Positions 25,015 to 33,876 are shown, counted from the stretch's first letter. The stretch is DNA of 64,000 nucleotides from Benthicola sp964195715 (GCA_964195715.1 CAXMRU010000224.1:19386-83385); one strand, 5' to 3'. The notes: a model not told the origin generated them from the sequence alone. A program made the numbers and translations.

Positions 25015-26175
25015 ATGCGGTTCTCAAAGAACATATCCTCCCTCGTTCCGTCCCCTACCCTGGCGATCAGCGCACGGGCCAAGCAGATGCGGGCAGCCGG
25101 GGAGTCGGTCATAGACCTGTCTGCCGGAGAGCCCTCGTTCCCCACGCCGGACGTGGGCATCGCGGGGGGCGTAGATTTCGTCCGCTCTGGCAAGTCCGGA
25201 TACCCGCCGACGCCAGGCATCCCGCAGCTCAGATCAGCGGTAGCCGACTACATCAACGGATCCACTGAACTCGCGTCGCTCGAGCCGGCGAACGTGATCA
25301 TCTCGGCCGGAGTCAAGCAGGCGCTGTTCAATCTCTCCTTCTGCCTTTTCCAGGAGGGCGATGAGGTCCTCGTTCCCACTCCCTACTGGCCGACTTATCT
25401 GGCGGTCGTTCAGCTCGCGGGCGCCCTTCCCGTAATCGTCCCAACGGCGTGGGACGACGGTTTCCGAATCGACATCGACGAGCTGGAGAGGCTGCGGACT
25501 CCAGCCACGAAGGCGATCTTCCTCAACTCTCCAGGAAACCCGAGCGGCGGTGTGTACGACCGGGACCAGATGGAGCAGTTAGCCGCATGGGCCAGGGAGA
25601 ACGACGTGTGGATCGTGTCCGACGAGATCTACCGGCGCCTGTATTACCAGGGAGACTCCGCCCCCTCGATCTATGACGTCGCCCACGCCGCTGACCGCGT
25701 CGTACATCTCGACGGCGTCTCGAAAGCCTTCTCGATGCCGGGCTGGCGAATCGGCTATGCCGCGGCACCCACGGAGCTCATTCAGAAGATGTCCGCCCTG
25801 CAGAGCCAGACGACATCCGGCGCCGCCGGCCCGTCGCAGCATGCGGCCGCCGCGGTCCTCGCTTCGCCCGAGCGTGACAACATCGTCCGCGGCTTCAAGG
25901 ACATCTTGCACCGCCGGCGTGATACGGCAGTCGAGGCCCTCCGGGACGTGCCCGGATTGGAAATGCGGGTGCCTGCGGGAGCCATATACCTGTATGTACG
26001 GCTTATGGAATCGGAAGACTCCCTGGGAGTCGCCGAGGAGCTGCTGCTGGAGGCAGGTGTGGCATCGGTGCCGGGCGAGCCATTCGGAACGCCCGGCTAC
26101 CTGCGGCTGAACTACTCTGTGGCGGACGACGAACTAGCCGAGGGCCTCGCCCGCATAAGGACCTTCTTTTCCTGA
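25015..26175 (+). CDS. Class I PLP aminotransferase (aspartate type)
   Basis: Fold-type I aminotransferase, closest in look to bacterial aspartate or aspartate/prephenate aminotransferases (AspC/AatA). The visible marks are DLSAGEPSFPTP at the start, the YPPTPGIPQLR substrate loop, NSPGNPSGGVY (conserved Asn), SDEIYRRLYYQG (PLP-binding Asp and Tyr), the Schiff-base lysine in DGVSKAFSMPGWRIGY and the carboxylate-binding Arg in PGYLRLNYS. The ATG at 25015 gives 386 residues; an in-frame ATG at 24919 would add a 32-residue extension with no family counterpart. It is followed by a terminator-like hairpin. Confidence 0.88.
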   Translation: MRFSKNISSLVPSPTLAISARAKQMRAAGESVIDLSAGEPSFPTPDVGIAGGVDFVRSGKSGYPPTPGIPQLRSAVADYINGSTELASLEPANVIISAGVKQALFNLSFCLFQEGDEVLVPTPYWPTYLAVVQLAGALPVIVPTAWDDGFRIDIDELERLRTPATKAIFLNSPGNPSGGVYDRDQMEQLAAWARENDVWIVSDEIYRRLYYQGDSAPSIYDVAHAADRVVHLDGVSKAFSMPGWRIGYAAAPTELIQKMSALQSQTTSGAAGPSQHAAAAVLASPERDNIVRGFKDILHRRRDTAVEALRDVPGLEMRVPAGAIYLYVRLMESEDSLGVAEELLLEAGVASVPGEPFGTPGYLRLNYSVADDELAEGLARIRTFFS

Positions 26176-26185
26176 CTCGATCGTT

Positions 26186-26222
26186 TGCTGCGGCCGTCTC
26201 GAAACACCGACCGGCCGCAGCA
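26186..26222. terminator. Terminator between aminotransferase and HU genes
   Basis: A perfect 11-bp stem (26186-26196 with 26212-26222) and a 15-base loop lie 10 bases after the aminotransferase stop and 16 bases from the stop of the convergent HU gene. Only a short T-run follows on the plus strand. Confidence 0.6.
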
Positions 26223-26238
26223 TTCCCATCCGACCGAC

Positions 26239-26526
26239 TCAGGCGGACTCCTCAACCTGCTTCTTGAACAGACGCGACGGCTTGAATACCGGTACGGCTC
26301 GCGCCGGTACCGCGACGGAATCGCCCGTCCTCGGATTGCGGGCGATGCGAGGCTTCCGATTCCTGACCTTGAAAGTCCCGAAGCCCCGGATTTCGATGTG
26401 CTCTCCGTTGGCGATCGCCTGTCTTACGGCGTTCAGAAACGCATCGATCACGGCTGCGCAGTCCTTCTTCGTAACGCCCGGCCCGATCGCTTCGTGTACC
26501 TGTTCGACGAGGTCAGCCTTGGTCAT
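26239..26526 (-). CDS. HU/IHF-family DNA-binding protein
   Basis: Nucleoid protein of 95 residues that binds and bends DNA as a dimer. The helical N-terminal half (MTKADLVEQVHEAIG) is followed by the signature GFGTFKVRNRKPRIARNPRTG and the beta-arm sequence with the DNA-intercalating proline (ARNPRTGDSVAVP). The C-terminal FKPSRLFKKQV is typical. GGAG lies about 7 bases before the ATG. It cannot be assigned to HU or IHF with certainty. Confidence 0.93.
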   Translation of the reverse strand: MTKADLVEQVHEAIGPGVTKKDCAAVIDAFLNAVRQAIANGEHIEIRGFGTFKVRNRKPRIARNPRTGDSVAVPARAVPVFKPSRLFKKQVEESA

Positions 26527-26583
26527 GTCAACTCCCTCTTCGCCGGTGGTTGATGGTCCGACCTGGCCCCTGACGGGGTATGA

Positions 26584-27516
26584 TCACGGCCATTGATAGC
26601 GGAGTCTCGGTCCGGACAGAGACCGATCGAGGATGCTCCTCACGATGAGGTGCAGTCTCGACTCCTCCACTCCGCGGATTATGTCCCAGAATCCCAAACG
26701 TCGCTCCGCCGGGCGTACGGTACGCGGATTCTCTCCGAGTCCCGCCATCCGGCCGGCCACATCCACGGCTTCGCGCAGCGTCGCCGTCCGATCCACGAGT
26801 CCGGCCCGGGAGGCCTGCGCTCCCGACATCACACGTCCATCCGCAAGTGACTCTGCTTGCTCACGCCCCAGCTCCCTGTTCTCTACCACGGCCGCAAGGA
26901 ACTGGTCGTAGACGTCGTCCACCAGGTCCTGGAGCACGCGCCGCTCCTCGCCCGTGAGATCCCGGACAGGCGAACCCAGGCCCTTCAAATCACCGCTCTT
27001 CACGACCTCCAGCCCTACGCCTACCTTTCTCAGGAGCTCCCCTGCGTTCGGGAATTGCATGATCACGCCAATGGATCCGGTGAGGGCACTCGGCAGCGCC
27101 AGAATGCTGTCAGCACCCAGGGCGACGTAGTAGCCGCCGGATGCGCCGATCTCTCCTATCCACGCCACGACGGGTCGCTCATCTTCGTCCCGGAGACGAG
27201 CGAGCTCGGAGTACATGCTCTGGGCCGCCCCCGCGACGCCACCCGGGGACCTGATCTCTATGACGAACCCACGGACGGACTCGTCCTCGCGGAACTGCTC
27301 GAGCCGTTGGAGAAACGTCCCGTCCGATTCGATCACGCCCGTGACCGGGATGATCGCCACCCGATCGGAGGAAACGAAGGGAACATGTCCCCCGAGCATC
27401 AGGCGACCGACCACGGCTGCACCGATCGCGAAGAACGCTAGAAGAATAGCAATGCTGAGAACCGTCGTGCGACGTTGCACGTCAAGTGGCTCCCGCGTGC
27501 GGAGATTAGCCTCCAT
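26584..27516 (-). CDS. sppA: Signal peptide peptidase SppA
   Basis: Membrane-bound serine/lysine protease (S49) that degrades released signal peptides. An N-terminal anchor (about residues 18-42) precedes the protease domain. The catalytic serine is in GASGGYYVALGAD and the lysine in KSGDLKGLGSPVRDLT; EIRSPGG and LTGSIGV are further family marks. At 310 residues it is the short single-domain form, as in Bacillus, not the double-length E. coli type. It is 89 bases downstream of carA and 57 bases upstream of the HU gene. Confidence 0.92.
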   Translation of the reverse strand: MEANLRTREPLDVQRRTTVLSIAILLAFFAIGAAVVGRLMLGGHVPFVSSDRVAIIPVTGVIESDGTFLQRLEQFREDESVRGFVIEIRSPGGVAGAAQSMYSELARLRDEDERPVVAWIGEIGASGGYYVALGADSILALPSALTGSIGVIMQFPNAGELLRKVGVGLEVVKSGDLKGLGSPVRDLTGEERRVLQDLVDDVYDQFLAAVVENRELGREQAESLADGRVMSGAQASRAGLVDRTATLREAVDVAGRMAGLGENPRTVRPAERRLGFWDIIRGVEESRLHLIVRSILDRSLSGPRLRYQWP

Positions 27517-27605
27517 GGTGGGGATGCTGCCGCTGGATACACGGGCCGGCCCGCGTCCGCGGCGCCCCCAGACCGGTGCAAACTAGCGCCGTGCCCGAAA
27601 CCGTG

Positions 27606-28745
27606 TCAACCGGTTGGCACCGCAGAAGTTGCGTCCATCGCTTCGACGAACCGCCGAAACAGGTACCGGCTGTCGTGCGGGCCCGGGGCCGCCTCGGGAT
27701 GATACTGGACCGCAAATACAGGTCGCGACGCATGGGCCAGCCCCTCTACGGTCCCGTCGTTGAGGTTCCGGTGAGTGACTCTCAGCTCCACCGCACCTTC
27801 CGCCAAACCGTCCATTTCGGCGATCGCAAAGCCGTGATTCTGTGAAGTGATCTCGATTGCGCCCGTGTCGAGGTTGCGTACCGGATGGTTCCCTCCCCGG
27901 TGTCCGTACGGCAGCTTGTACGTCCGCCCGCCGAACGCCCGTGCGACCAACTGGCAACCGAGGCATATCCCGAATACCGGTACCCCTGCATCGCTCACGG
28001 CCCGGACGGTCTCCGCCGCACCCGGCACAGCAGAGGGGTCTCCGGGACCGTTGGATACGAACAGGCCCGCCGGTTGCCGCCGCAGGATTCCCTCCGGTCT
28101 GACGCTCGCCGGCAGCACCTCGACTCGATAACCATCCGCGGCTATCAGATCGAGACTACGCCGCTTCACTCCGAAGTCAAGGCAGACGACGACACCTTTC
28201 TCCGGGCCCCGCGCCTGGACCGAATACGGTTCCCTCGTCGACACACCGGTCGCCAGATCGAGCCCTGCCATAACCGGGTGGGAGGCCAACCGCTCCAGAC
28301 CTTCCTCGATCGAGAGGGAGGAGGGAGCGATCAGCGCGCGCATCGCGCCCCTGTCCCGGACATGCCGCGTGATCGCCCGTGTGTCTGCGCCGGTGAGTAC
28401 TGATATCCCATGTGTCGTCAGATACCGATCGAGCCCCTCCGCAGCTCGCCAGCCGCTCGTCACCCTCGACATTTCCCGTATAACGAAGCCGGAGACCCAG
28501 GGCCTGGATGCCTGCTCGTCCGCCGGCGTGACCCCGTAGTTGCCTATCATGGGAGCGGTCATCACGACGATCTGCCCGGCGAAGGAAGGATCCGTGAGCA
28601 CCTCCTGGTAGCCGGTCAAATTGGTCGTAAACACCAACTCGCCGGCGGCATCGTTGGCCGCGCCTGCCAACCGACCCGGCCACGTCTTTCCGTCCTCCAG
28701 AAGAAGGAACCCGTTCAGATCTTGCGCGAGGGTCACCGCTGCCAT
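27606..28745 (-). CDS. carA: Carbamoyl-phosphate synthase small (glutaminase) chain
   Basis: Class I glutamine amidotransferase subunit that supplies ammonia to CarB for arginine and pyrimidine synthesis. The catalytic triad is clear: nucleophile Cys in GICLGCQLVARAFGG, and His and Glu in VQYHPEAAPGP. N-terminal GELVFTTNLTGYQEVLTDPS is the CarA-specific domain. The ATG at 28745 is preferred; a GTG 21 bases upstream is possible. 379 residues. carB is not adjacent or in the window. The gene is divergent from the RNase HI gene, with only 42 bases between the two starts. Confidence 0.95.
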   Translation of the reverse strand: MAAVTLAQDLNGFLLLEDGKTWPGRLAGAANDAAGELVFTTNLTGYQEVLTDPSFAGQIVVMTAPMIGNYGVTPADEQASRPWVSGFVIREMSRVTSGWRAAEGLDRYLTTHGISVLTGADTRAITRHVRDRGAMRALIAPSSLSIEEGLERLASHPVMAGLDLATGVSTREPYSVQARGPEKGVVVCLDFGVKRRSLDLIAADGYRVEVLPASVRPEGILRRQPAGLFVSNGPGDPSAVPGAAETVRAVSDAGVPVFGICLGCQLVARAFGGRTYKLPYGHRGGNHPVRNLDTGAIEITSQNHGFAIAEMDGLAEGAVELRVTHRNLNDGTVEGLAHASRPVFAVQYHPEAAPGPHDSRYLFRRFVEAMDATSAVPTG

Positions 28746-28787
28746 CCAATTGAGGTTCACGATCACGCCGATACATTGCGGAGCGCT

Positions 28788-29390
28788 ATGGCATCCGATC
28801 TGGTGTATATCTACGCGGACGAATCCTGCCTCGGCAACCAGCGACAGGACGTTGCCCGACCCGGGGCCGCTGCCGGCATGCTCGAGCGGTTCGACGATCG
28901 CAAGGGCTGGTACCGGAGAGATTTCGCCGCGTTCGAACCCGACACGACGAACAACCGAATGGCCCTGTGGTCGGCCATACTAGGCCTGTCGGCCCTCAAG
29001 AGGCCCTGCGACGTCGTATTCACGTCCGACAGCCAGTACCTCGTGCGCGGAATGAAGGACTGGGTGCACGGTTGGGCTCGGAGAGGTTGGAAGCGCAAGG
29101 GTGGACCGATCGAGAACCTGGATCTGTGGCGACGCCTCGTCGCCGGTGCGGCCATGCACCGGGTAGAGTGGCGCTGGGTGCGGGGACACGCCGAGCACCC
29201 GAAGAACGAGTACGCCAATGACCTGGTCGTCGCGACGGCCAGGTCAGGCAAAGCCCCGGCCGGACTCGTGTCCTCGAGTTTCGAGGAATGGCTGGCGGAG
29301 CAAGTGGATCTTGGCAGGTTCGTCGACTACCTGGACCTGCCGCCGGACGAACCGTTCAAGCCGGACCCCGCGGTGTCAGCAGAGCCCTGA
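28788..29390 (+). CDS. RNase HI-like protein lacking one catalytic glutamate
   Basis: RNase HI-fold protein of 200 residues; the family cuts RNA in RNA-DNA hybrids using an Asp-Glu-Asp-Asp metal site. Three acidic positions are present: Asp11 (YADESCLGN), Asp81 (FTSDSQYL) and Asp145 (NEYANDL), plus the His134 loop (RGHAEHPKNE). The glutamate of the usual NNRMEL motif (E48 in E. coli) is Ala59 here (NNRMAL), read directly from GCC. A C-terminal extension of about 50 residues with no E. coli equivalent follows. It may be inactive, altered in mechanism, or use Glu12 next to Asp11. The start ATG at 28788 gives the normal N-terminus. Confidence 0.85.
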   Translation: MASDLVYIYADESCLGNQRQDVARPGAAAGMLERFDDRKGWYRRDFAAFEPDTTNNRMALWSAILGLSALKRPCDVVFTSDSQYLVRGMKDWVHGWARRGWKRKGGPIENLDLWRRLVAGAAMHRVEWRWVRGHAEHPKNEYANDLVVATARSGKAPAGLVSSSFEEWLAEQVDLGRFVDYLDLPPDEPFKPDPAVSAEP

Positions 29391-29420
29391 TCCCGCTGTC
29401 AGCAGGGCCCTGTTCTGGCT
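29375..29420. repeat. Two 23-bp imperfect tandem copies
   Basis: Units 29375-29397 and 29398-29420 match at 19 of 23 positions. The first contains the stop codon of the RNase HI-like gene, the second fills the gap to the convergent secG stop. It looks like a small local duplication. Confidence 0.6.
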
Positions 29421-29424
29421 GGAG

Positions 29425-29829
29425 TCAGTCGCCTTCGGGATTCTCTTCGGGGGCGCCGGTCTCACCTTCCGCTGGAACTTGAACCGGTACCGGGGTGACC
29501 TGCGTTCCCTGCCCCTCCGTCTCCAGAACGGATGCAGGTGGTGCCGCCCGCTGTCCAGCATCCTGGCGGAGGATCGACTCCGGCGCGGTCGATTGACGGG
29601 CCGACAGAACGGCCAGCAGTAGCGCCAGTACCAGGAATGCTCCTCCTCCATACCACGTGGCCCGCGTCAGGAAGTTGGCTGTCTGCCGTCCTCCCATGAA
29701 TGAATCCGTGGACGACGAAGCGCCCCCGAACTCAGCCGCCAGACCGCCGCCCTTACCGGACTGCAGCAATACGATCAAGATTAGCAGAAACGAGATGATG
29801 CCAATCAGAGCCGTTAGTAGCGTATACAT
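29425..29829 (-). CDS. secG: Preprotein translocase subunit SecG
   Basis: Small SecYEG subunit that aids protein export. Two membrane helices (about 3-22 and 55-76) flank the typical loop QSGKGGGLAAEFGG...TDSFMGGRQTANFLTRAT. The C-terminal tail (about 80-134) is long and rich in Pro, Glu and Gln. The ATG at 29829 has GGAAGAGG upstream. An intrinsic terminator ends only about 20 bases before it, so expression may depend on read-through from gapA-pgk-tpiA or on a promoter overlapping the hairpin. Confidence 0.93.
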   Translation of the reverse strand: MYTLLTALIGIISFLLILIVLLQSGKGGGLAAEFGGASSSTDSFMGGRQTANFLTRATWYGGGAFLVLALLLAVLSARQSTAPESILRQDAGQRAAPPASVLETEGQGTQVTPVPVQVPAEGETGAPEENPEGD

Positions 29830-29850
29830 TCCGCCTCTTCCTCGCGTGAC

Positions 29851-29884
29851 AAAAAAGGTGCGGGCCTCCTGACAGGGCCCACAC
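29851..29884 (-). terminator. Intrinsic terminator between tpiA and secG
   Basis: On the minus strand a 9-bp stem (arms 29876-29884 and 29858-29866, one G-T pair), a 9-base loop and then CTTTTTTG. This is the clearest Rho-independent terminator in the window. It ends the glycolytic operon and lies 21 bases before the secG start codon. Confidence 0.85.
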
Positions 29885-29953
29885 CGGCTGTAAAATTAGG
29901 GATTCCCGCGAACGGAGTCAACGTCGGAGACGCACACCCCTTCCTACCTGCCC

Positions 29954-30712
29954 TCAACGTCCAGCCGAGCAGATCGCAGCGAAGCCCTCGGGATCCAGAC
30001 TGGCGCCACCGACCAGGGCTCCGTCGACTCCGTGCGCCGACAGCAGCTCGTCGATGTTGGCCGGTTTCACACTTCCACCGTACAGAATGACCGCGTCCGC
30101 GGGACCGCCGCGCATCTCGATCTCGCGTCGCACGACCGCGTGCGCCGCCGCCGCGTCATCCGCCGACGCCGTACGCCCGGTGCCGATAGCCCAGACGGGT
30201 TCGTACGCATACGTGAGACTCGCGATGCCGTGGCCGTCCAACGTGTCGAGGACTGCTTTGATCTGCCGAGACAGAACGATCTCCAACTGGTCCGCCTCGC
30301 GCTCTTCGAGCGTCTCGCCCACGCACAGGAGGGGACGGGTGTCGGACTCGAGTATCCGGTCCACCTTCGCCGCCACCGTCGCGTCGTCGTCGCCAAACTC
30401 ACGCCTCCGTTCCGAATGTCCAGCCAGAGCCCAGCCAACGCCCGCCTCCTTCGCCATCGCGGCCGACACCGCACCCGTGTGGGCCCCCGCCGCAGCCTCG
30501 TGAACGTCCTGCACGCCCAGCTCCAGATCTGGCCGACCCGCAGACGCGTCTTGAAACGCGGTAACACTGATGGACGGCGGAAAGAACACGACCCGGGCGT
30601 CGTCACGCGGAGAATGAAGTTCGGCGAATGCCGCAACGAACTCCGACGCTCCTCGCGGACCCAGATGCATCTTCCAGTTCGCCGCGAACATCGGTCGTCT
30701 TGAATCGTTCAT
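29954..30712 (-). CDS. tpiA: Triosephosphate isomerase
   Basis: Interconverts dihydroxyacetone phosphate and glyceraldehyde 3-phosphate. 252 residues with catalytic Lys in ANWKMH, electrophile His in AGHSERR and catalytic base Glu in YEPVWAIGTG; phosphate-binding ILYGGSVKPAN and GALVGGASLD close the active site. Last gene of gapA-pgk-tpiA, 6 bases after pgk, followed by a strong terminator. Confidence 0.97.
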   Translation of the reverse strand: MNDSRRPMFAANWKMHLGPRGASEFVAAFAELHSPRDDARVVFFPPSISVTAFQDASAGRPDLELGVQDVHEAAAGAHTGAVSAAMAKEAGVGWALAGHSERRREFGDDDATVAAKVDRILESDTRPLLCVGETLEEREADQLEIVLSRQIKAVLDTLDGHGIASLTYAYEPVWAIGTGRTASADDAAAAHAVVRREIEMRGGPADAVILYGGSVKPANIDELLSAHGVDGALVGGASLDPEGFAAICSAGR

Positions 30713-30718
30713 CGTTCC

Positions 30719-31918
30719 TCAAGCCGGATCCAGGACTTCGATCCCCGGGAGTGTCCCCTTCGCCAGGAACTCCAACGATGCCCCACCACCCGTCGAAACA
30801 TGTGAAACCGCATCGGAAAGACCGGCCTGGCGGATCGCACTGGCCGAGTCACCGCCACCAATGACCGTGAACCCGCCGCCCGCCGTGCAGTCGGCTACCG
30901 CCCGAGCGACCTCGACTGTACCAGCATCGAAACCGTGCCTCTCGAACACGCCCATGGGCCCGTTCCAGAATACCGTCGCCGCATCGCGCACGATCGCTCC
31001 GAACGCGGCGCGAGTATCCGGACCGATGTCCAGCGCGGCCCGGTTCGGCGGAACGCAATTCGCGGCCACCACTTCGGCCGCAGTCGCATCCGCTGCATCC
31101 GGCGGCGCCACGATGAGGTCGCTCGGTAATCGAAGCTTGTCCGGACCGATGTCCAGGAAGCGCCGCGCCGTGGGAACAGCGACTTCCTCGACGAGCGAGA
31201 GCCCGGTTCTCGCCCCGCTGGCCGCAAGGAAGGTGTTTGCCATCGCACCACCGATGAGCACGACGTCAGCGCTCTCCAGGAACGTCTCCAGCAGGCCAAT
31301 CTTGTCGCCGATCTTGGCGCCACCGAGGATCACGACGAGCGGCCTGCGCCCGGCCGCGCGCAGAGTATTCAGGGCTTCGAGTTCCTTCTGGACCAGGAAA
31401 CCGGCGACAGCTGGATGAAGGAACTCAGTGACTCCGACCACGGACGCGTGGGCCCTGTGCGTACTGCCGAAGGCGTCGTTCACGAACAGATCGCCCAGCC
31501 GCGCGAACCGGGCCGCGAGATCGAGGTCGTTCTTTGTCTCACCGGGAAGGAAGCGCGTGTTCTCCAGCAGCAGCACTTCGCCGCGTGGCAGGGACTCGAT
31601 CGCGTCCACCGCTTCACTCGAGTCGGTCGACGCAACGAACCTCGCCGGCGCCCCGAGCAGCTCAGCCAGTACCGGAGCCACCGGCGCCAGAGACAACGAA
31701 GGCACTACCTGACTTTTCGGGCGTCCGAGATGCGACAGGAGGACCGGCCGGCCGCCGTGGTCCATCACGTATCGGAGGGTGGGGATCGTAGCCTCAACGC
31801 GGGTCACGTCGCCGACCGACCCATCCTCATTCAGTGGTACGTTATAGTCGACTCGAATCAGGACCCGGCGCCCGTCCAGCTCAGAAGGCGCCAGGTCTCT
31901 CAGGCTCTTTCTCGGCAC
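30719..31918 (-). CDS. pgk: Phosphoglycerate kinase
   Basis: Makes ATP from 1,3-bisphosphoglycerate. 399 residues, GTG start at 31918. N-terminal RVDYNVPLNEDG and LLSHLGRPK bind the substrate; the nucleotide half has KIGDKIGLLE, FWNGPMGVFE and the C-terminal GGGDSASA and STGGGASLEFL loops. It lies 42 bases after gapA and 6 bases before tpiA in the usual glycolytic order. Confidence 0.97.
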   Translation of the reverse strand: MPRKSLRDLAPSELDGRRVLIRVDYNVPLNEDGSVGDVTRVEATIPTLRYVMDHGGRPVLLSHLGRPKSQVVPSLSLAPVAPVLAELLGAPARFVASTDSSEAVDAIESLPRGEVLLLENTRFLPGETKNDLDLAARFARLGDLFVNDAFGSTHRAHASVVGVTEFLHPAVAGFLVQKELEALNTLRAAGRRPLVVILGGAKIGDKIGLLETFLESADVVLIGGAMANTFLAASGARTGLSLVEEVAVPTARRFLDIGPDKLRLPSDLIVAPPDAADATAAEVVAANCVPPNRAALDIGPDTRAAFGAIVRDAATVFWNGPMGVFERHGFDAGTVEVARAVADCTAGGGFTVIGGGDSASAIRQAGLSDAVSHVSTGGGASLEFLAKGTLPGIEVLDPA

Positions 31919-31960
31919 GCTTCGTCCTCTCGGCCTGGCAGGTCGCTGAACCAGCTTCGC

Positions 31961-32971
31961 CTACAGACTCTGCCCGATGTAACGGGCGAGGTCCACGCAG
32001 CGCATGGAGTAGGCCCACTCGTTGTCGTACCACGAGATCACCTTCACGAGCCGGCCTGCGACGACCGACGTGGATGGCCCGTCAATGATGGAGCTATTCG
32101 GGTTACCCACGTAATCCACCGAAACGAGAAGGCTCGCCTCGTATGCCAGTATACCCTTCAGGCTTCCTTCGGCGGCACGGCGATACGCGTCGTTGACTTC
32201 CTCGACCGTCGTATCCCGACCAAGGTTCGCGACGAGATCGACTATGGAAACGTTCGGGGTCGGCACGCGCATGGCCATTCCGTCGATCTTGCCCCTGACC
32301 GCCGGTATCACCAGCCCGGTCGCCTTTGCAGCCCCTGTCGTCGTTGGAATAATCGAGACCGCAGCCGCTCTCGCGCGCCTGAGGTCCTTGTGAGGCAGAT
32401 CCAGGATGCGCTGGTCATTCGTGTAGCTGTGCACCGTTGTCATCAAGCCACTCTCGAAACCGAACTCGTCCACCAGCACCTTTACGGCCGGTGCAACGCA
32501 GTTGGTCGTGCAACTGGCGTTCGAGATGATGTCGTGACTCGCGGGATCGTAGTCGTCTCCGTTTACTCCCAGTACGATCGTAACGTCCGGGTCCGGCGCC
32601 GGAGCGGTGATCACGACCTTCCGGGCACCGGCCTCCAGGTGCTTCGACGCGTCCGAGCGCTTGCGGAACAGGCCGGTGGCCTCGAACACGATGTCCACTC
32701 CGAGCTCCGACCACGGGAGATCCGCCGGATCGCGCACCGAGAGGACGTCGAACCGCTCACCGTCGATGACCAGGGCGTTGCCATCCACCTGGACGTCGCC
32801 GTCGTACGTACCATGCACAGAGTCGTATTTGAATAGATGTCCCAGCGTTGCCGCATCCGTCAGGTCGTTGATGGCCACGAGATCGAGCTCGCCTATTCCC
32901 TCCTGCAGCGCTGCGCGGAGGATGTTTCGCCCGATCCGCCCGAAACCATTGATCGCGATCTTGACCGACAT
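31961..32971 (-). CDS. gapA: Glyceraldehyde-3-phosphate dehydrogenase, type I
   Basis: Oxidises glyceraldehyde 3-phosphate to 1,3-bisphosphoglycerate with NAD. 336 residues with INGFGRIGRN at the start, the active-site cysteine in SNASCTTNC and the C-terminal SWYDNEWAYSMR. The Asp-containing AINDL strand end favours NAD over NADP. The ATG at 32971 is the natural family start; the frame is open to 33118 but that part is Arg-rich. A 92-base gap separates it from comF; on the minus strand it holds a loose inverted repeat (CTTGTGCACG and CGTGCAAG, about 33013-33043) that could be an operator. Confidence 0.96.
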   Translation of the reverse strand: MSVKIAINGFGRIGRNILRAALQEGIGELDLVAINDLTDAATLGHLFKYDSVHGTYDGDVQVDGNALVIDGERFDVLSVRDPADLPWSELGVDIVFEATGLFRKRSDASKHLEAGARKVVITAPAPDPDVTIVLGVNGDDYDPASHDIISNASCTTNCVAPAVKVLVDEFGFESGLMTTVHSYTNDQRILDLPHKDLRRARAAAVSIIPTTTGAAKATGLVIPAVRGKIDGMAMRVPTPNVSIVDLVANLGRDTTVEEVNDAYRRAAEGSLKGILAYEASLLVSVDYVGNPNSSIIDGPSTSVVAGRLVKVISWYDNEWAYSMRCVDLARYIGQSL

Positions 32972-33063
32972 ATGAATGACTCCGGTCTGAGGATTCTCTG
33001 GTTGAAGGAACCATAGCTTGCACGCGCCGAGTGTCGTGCACAAGCCCCGTCTGCGAGGGAGAA

Positions 33064-33876
33064 TCAGCCCACTTCGAGCGCCGGCGCGGTTCTGGCGAAA
33101 CTCACGGCGCCGAGGCACTCCAGCCCGGCTGCCTCGAGCGCCGCCGCGCAGGCTCCGGCCGTGGAACCCGTCGTAATCACGTCGTCCACGACCACCGCCG
33201 CCAGCGCGCTCACTTCAGGCTCGCACCCGGTCCCGTCCGTCCCCATCGGCGTGTACGACACCAGCCCCTCCGCCGCACCAGGAACGATCGCGTAGGCACC
33301 GGCCGCCCTGCGCTCCCGCTGCCGTCGCCCGAGTCTCGCCTGTGACGGACCGCCGCGCACACGGCACAGCAGGTCGGCTACCTCCCAGCCCGTCAACTCG
33401 GACAGGGCGTCGGCCAGGAGCTCGGCCTGATTGAAACCGCGCTCCCTGCGTCGGGCTGGAGCGAGTGGAACGGGAACGAGGATAGGATGAGGCGAATCAG
33501 CCACCCGGTGCAGGGCCGGCAGCATACGAATCGCCATAAATTGCGCGAGCTGGGTCCATCCCCTGTACTTGAGACCGCGAACGATCCGGGCAGCAGCCCC
33601 GTCGTGCAAGCAGGCCGAGGCCGTCCGGCAGAGGTGGGGAGGCCAGCTTTCGCATTGAGAACATCCCGCCGCTCCAGCCTGATCGACGACTCGCGTAATC
33701 CCGCACCGAGGGCATAGGGGCAGGGGAATCGGCGCCACACGCGACGCGCACAGGTCACAGATTGGAGACCGATCAGCGGAGACCGCTACGCCACACGCGG
33801 CGCACCCGCACGGGACTACCGCGTCGCAGAAATCAGCCAGCCAACCGGCCAGCCCTCGGATAGTTCCGACCGTCAC
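33064..33876 (-). CDS. comF: ComF-family phosphoribosyltransferase-like protein
   Basis: ComF/GntX-like protein of 270 residues: an N-terminal zinc-finger region with Cys pairs (CGCAACG, CDLC, CPRCG, CSQC), then a phosphoribosyltransferase fold with the PRPP loop VVVDDVITTGST and the PVPLAPARRRERGFNQAELLA segment. ComF is needed for DNA uptake in competent Bacillus and other species; the biochemical role is not settled. The GTG at 33876 overlaps the aroE stop as GTGA. No other competence genes are seen here. Confidence 0.87.
   Translation of the reverse strand: MTVGTIRGLAGWLADFCDAVVPCGCAACGVAVSADRSPICDLCASRVAPIPLPLCPRCGITRVVDQAGAAGCSQCESWPPHLCRTASACLHDGAAARIVRGLKYRGWTQLAQFMAIRMLPALHRVADSPHPILVPVPLAPARRRERGFNQAELLADALSELTGWEVADLLCRVRGGPSQARLGRRQRERRAAGAYAIVPGAAEGLVSYTPMGTDGTGCEPEVSALAAVVVDDVITTGSTAGACAAALEAAGLECLGAVSFARTAPALEVG

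Noticed and set aside
33013..33043. Loose inverted repeat before gapA as a regulator site
   Set aside because: The arms differ by a 2-base insertion and match no operator I know; mentioned only in the gapA entry.
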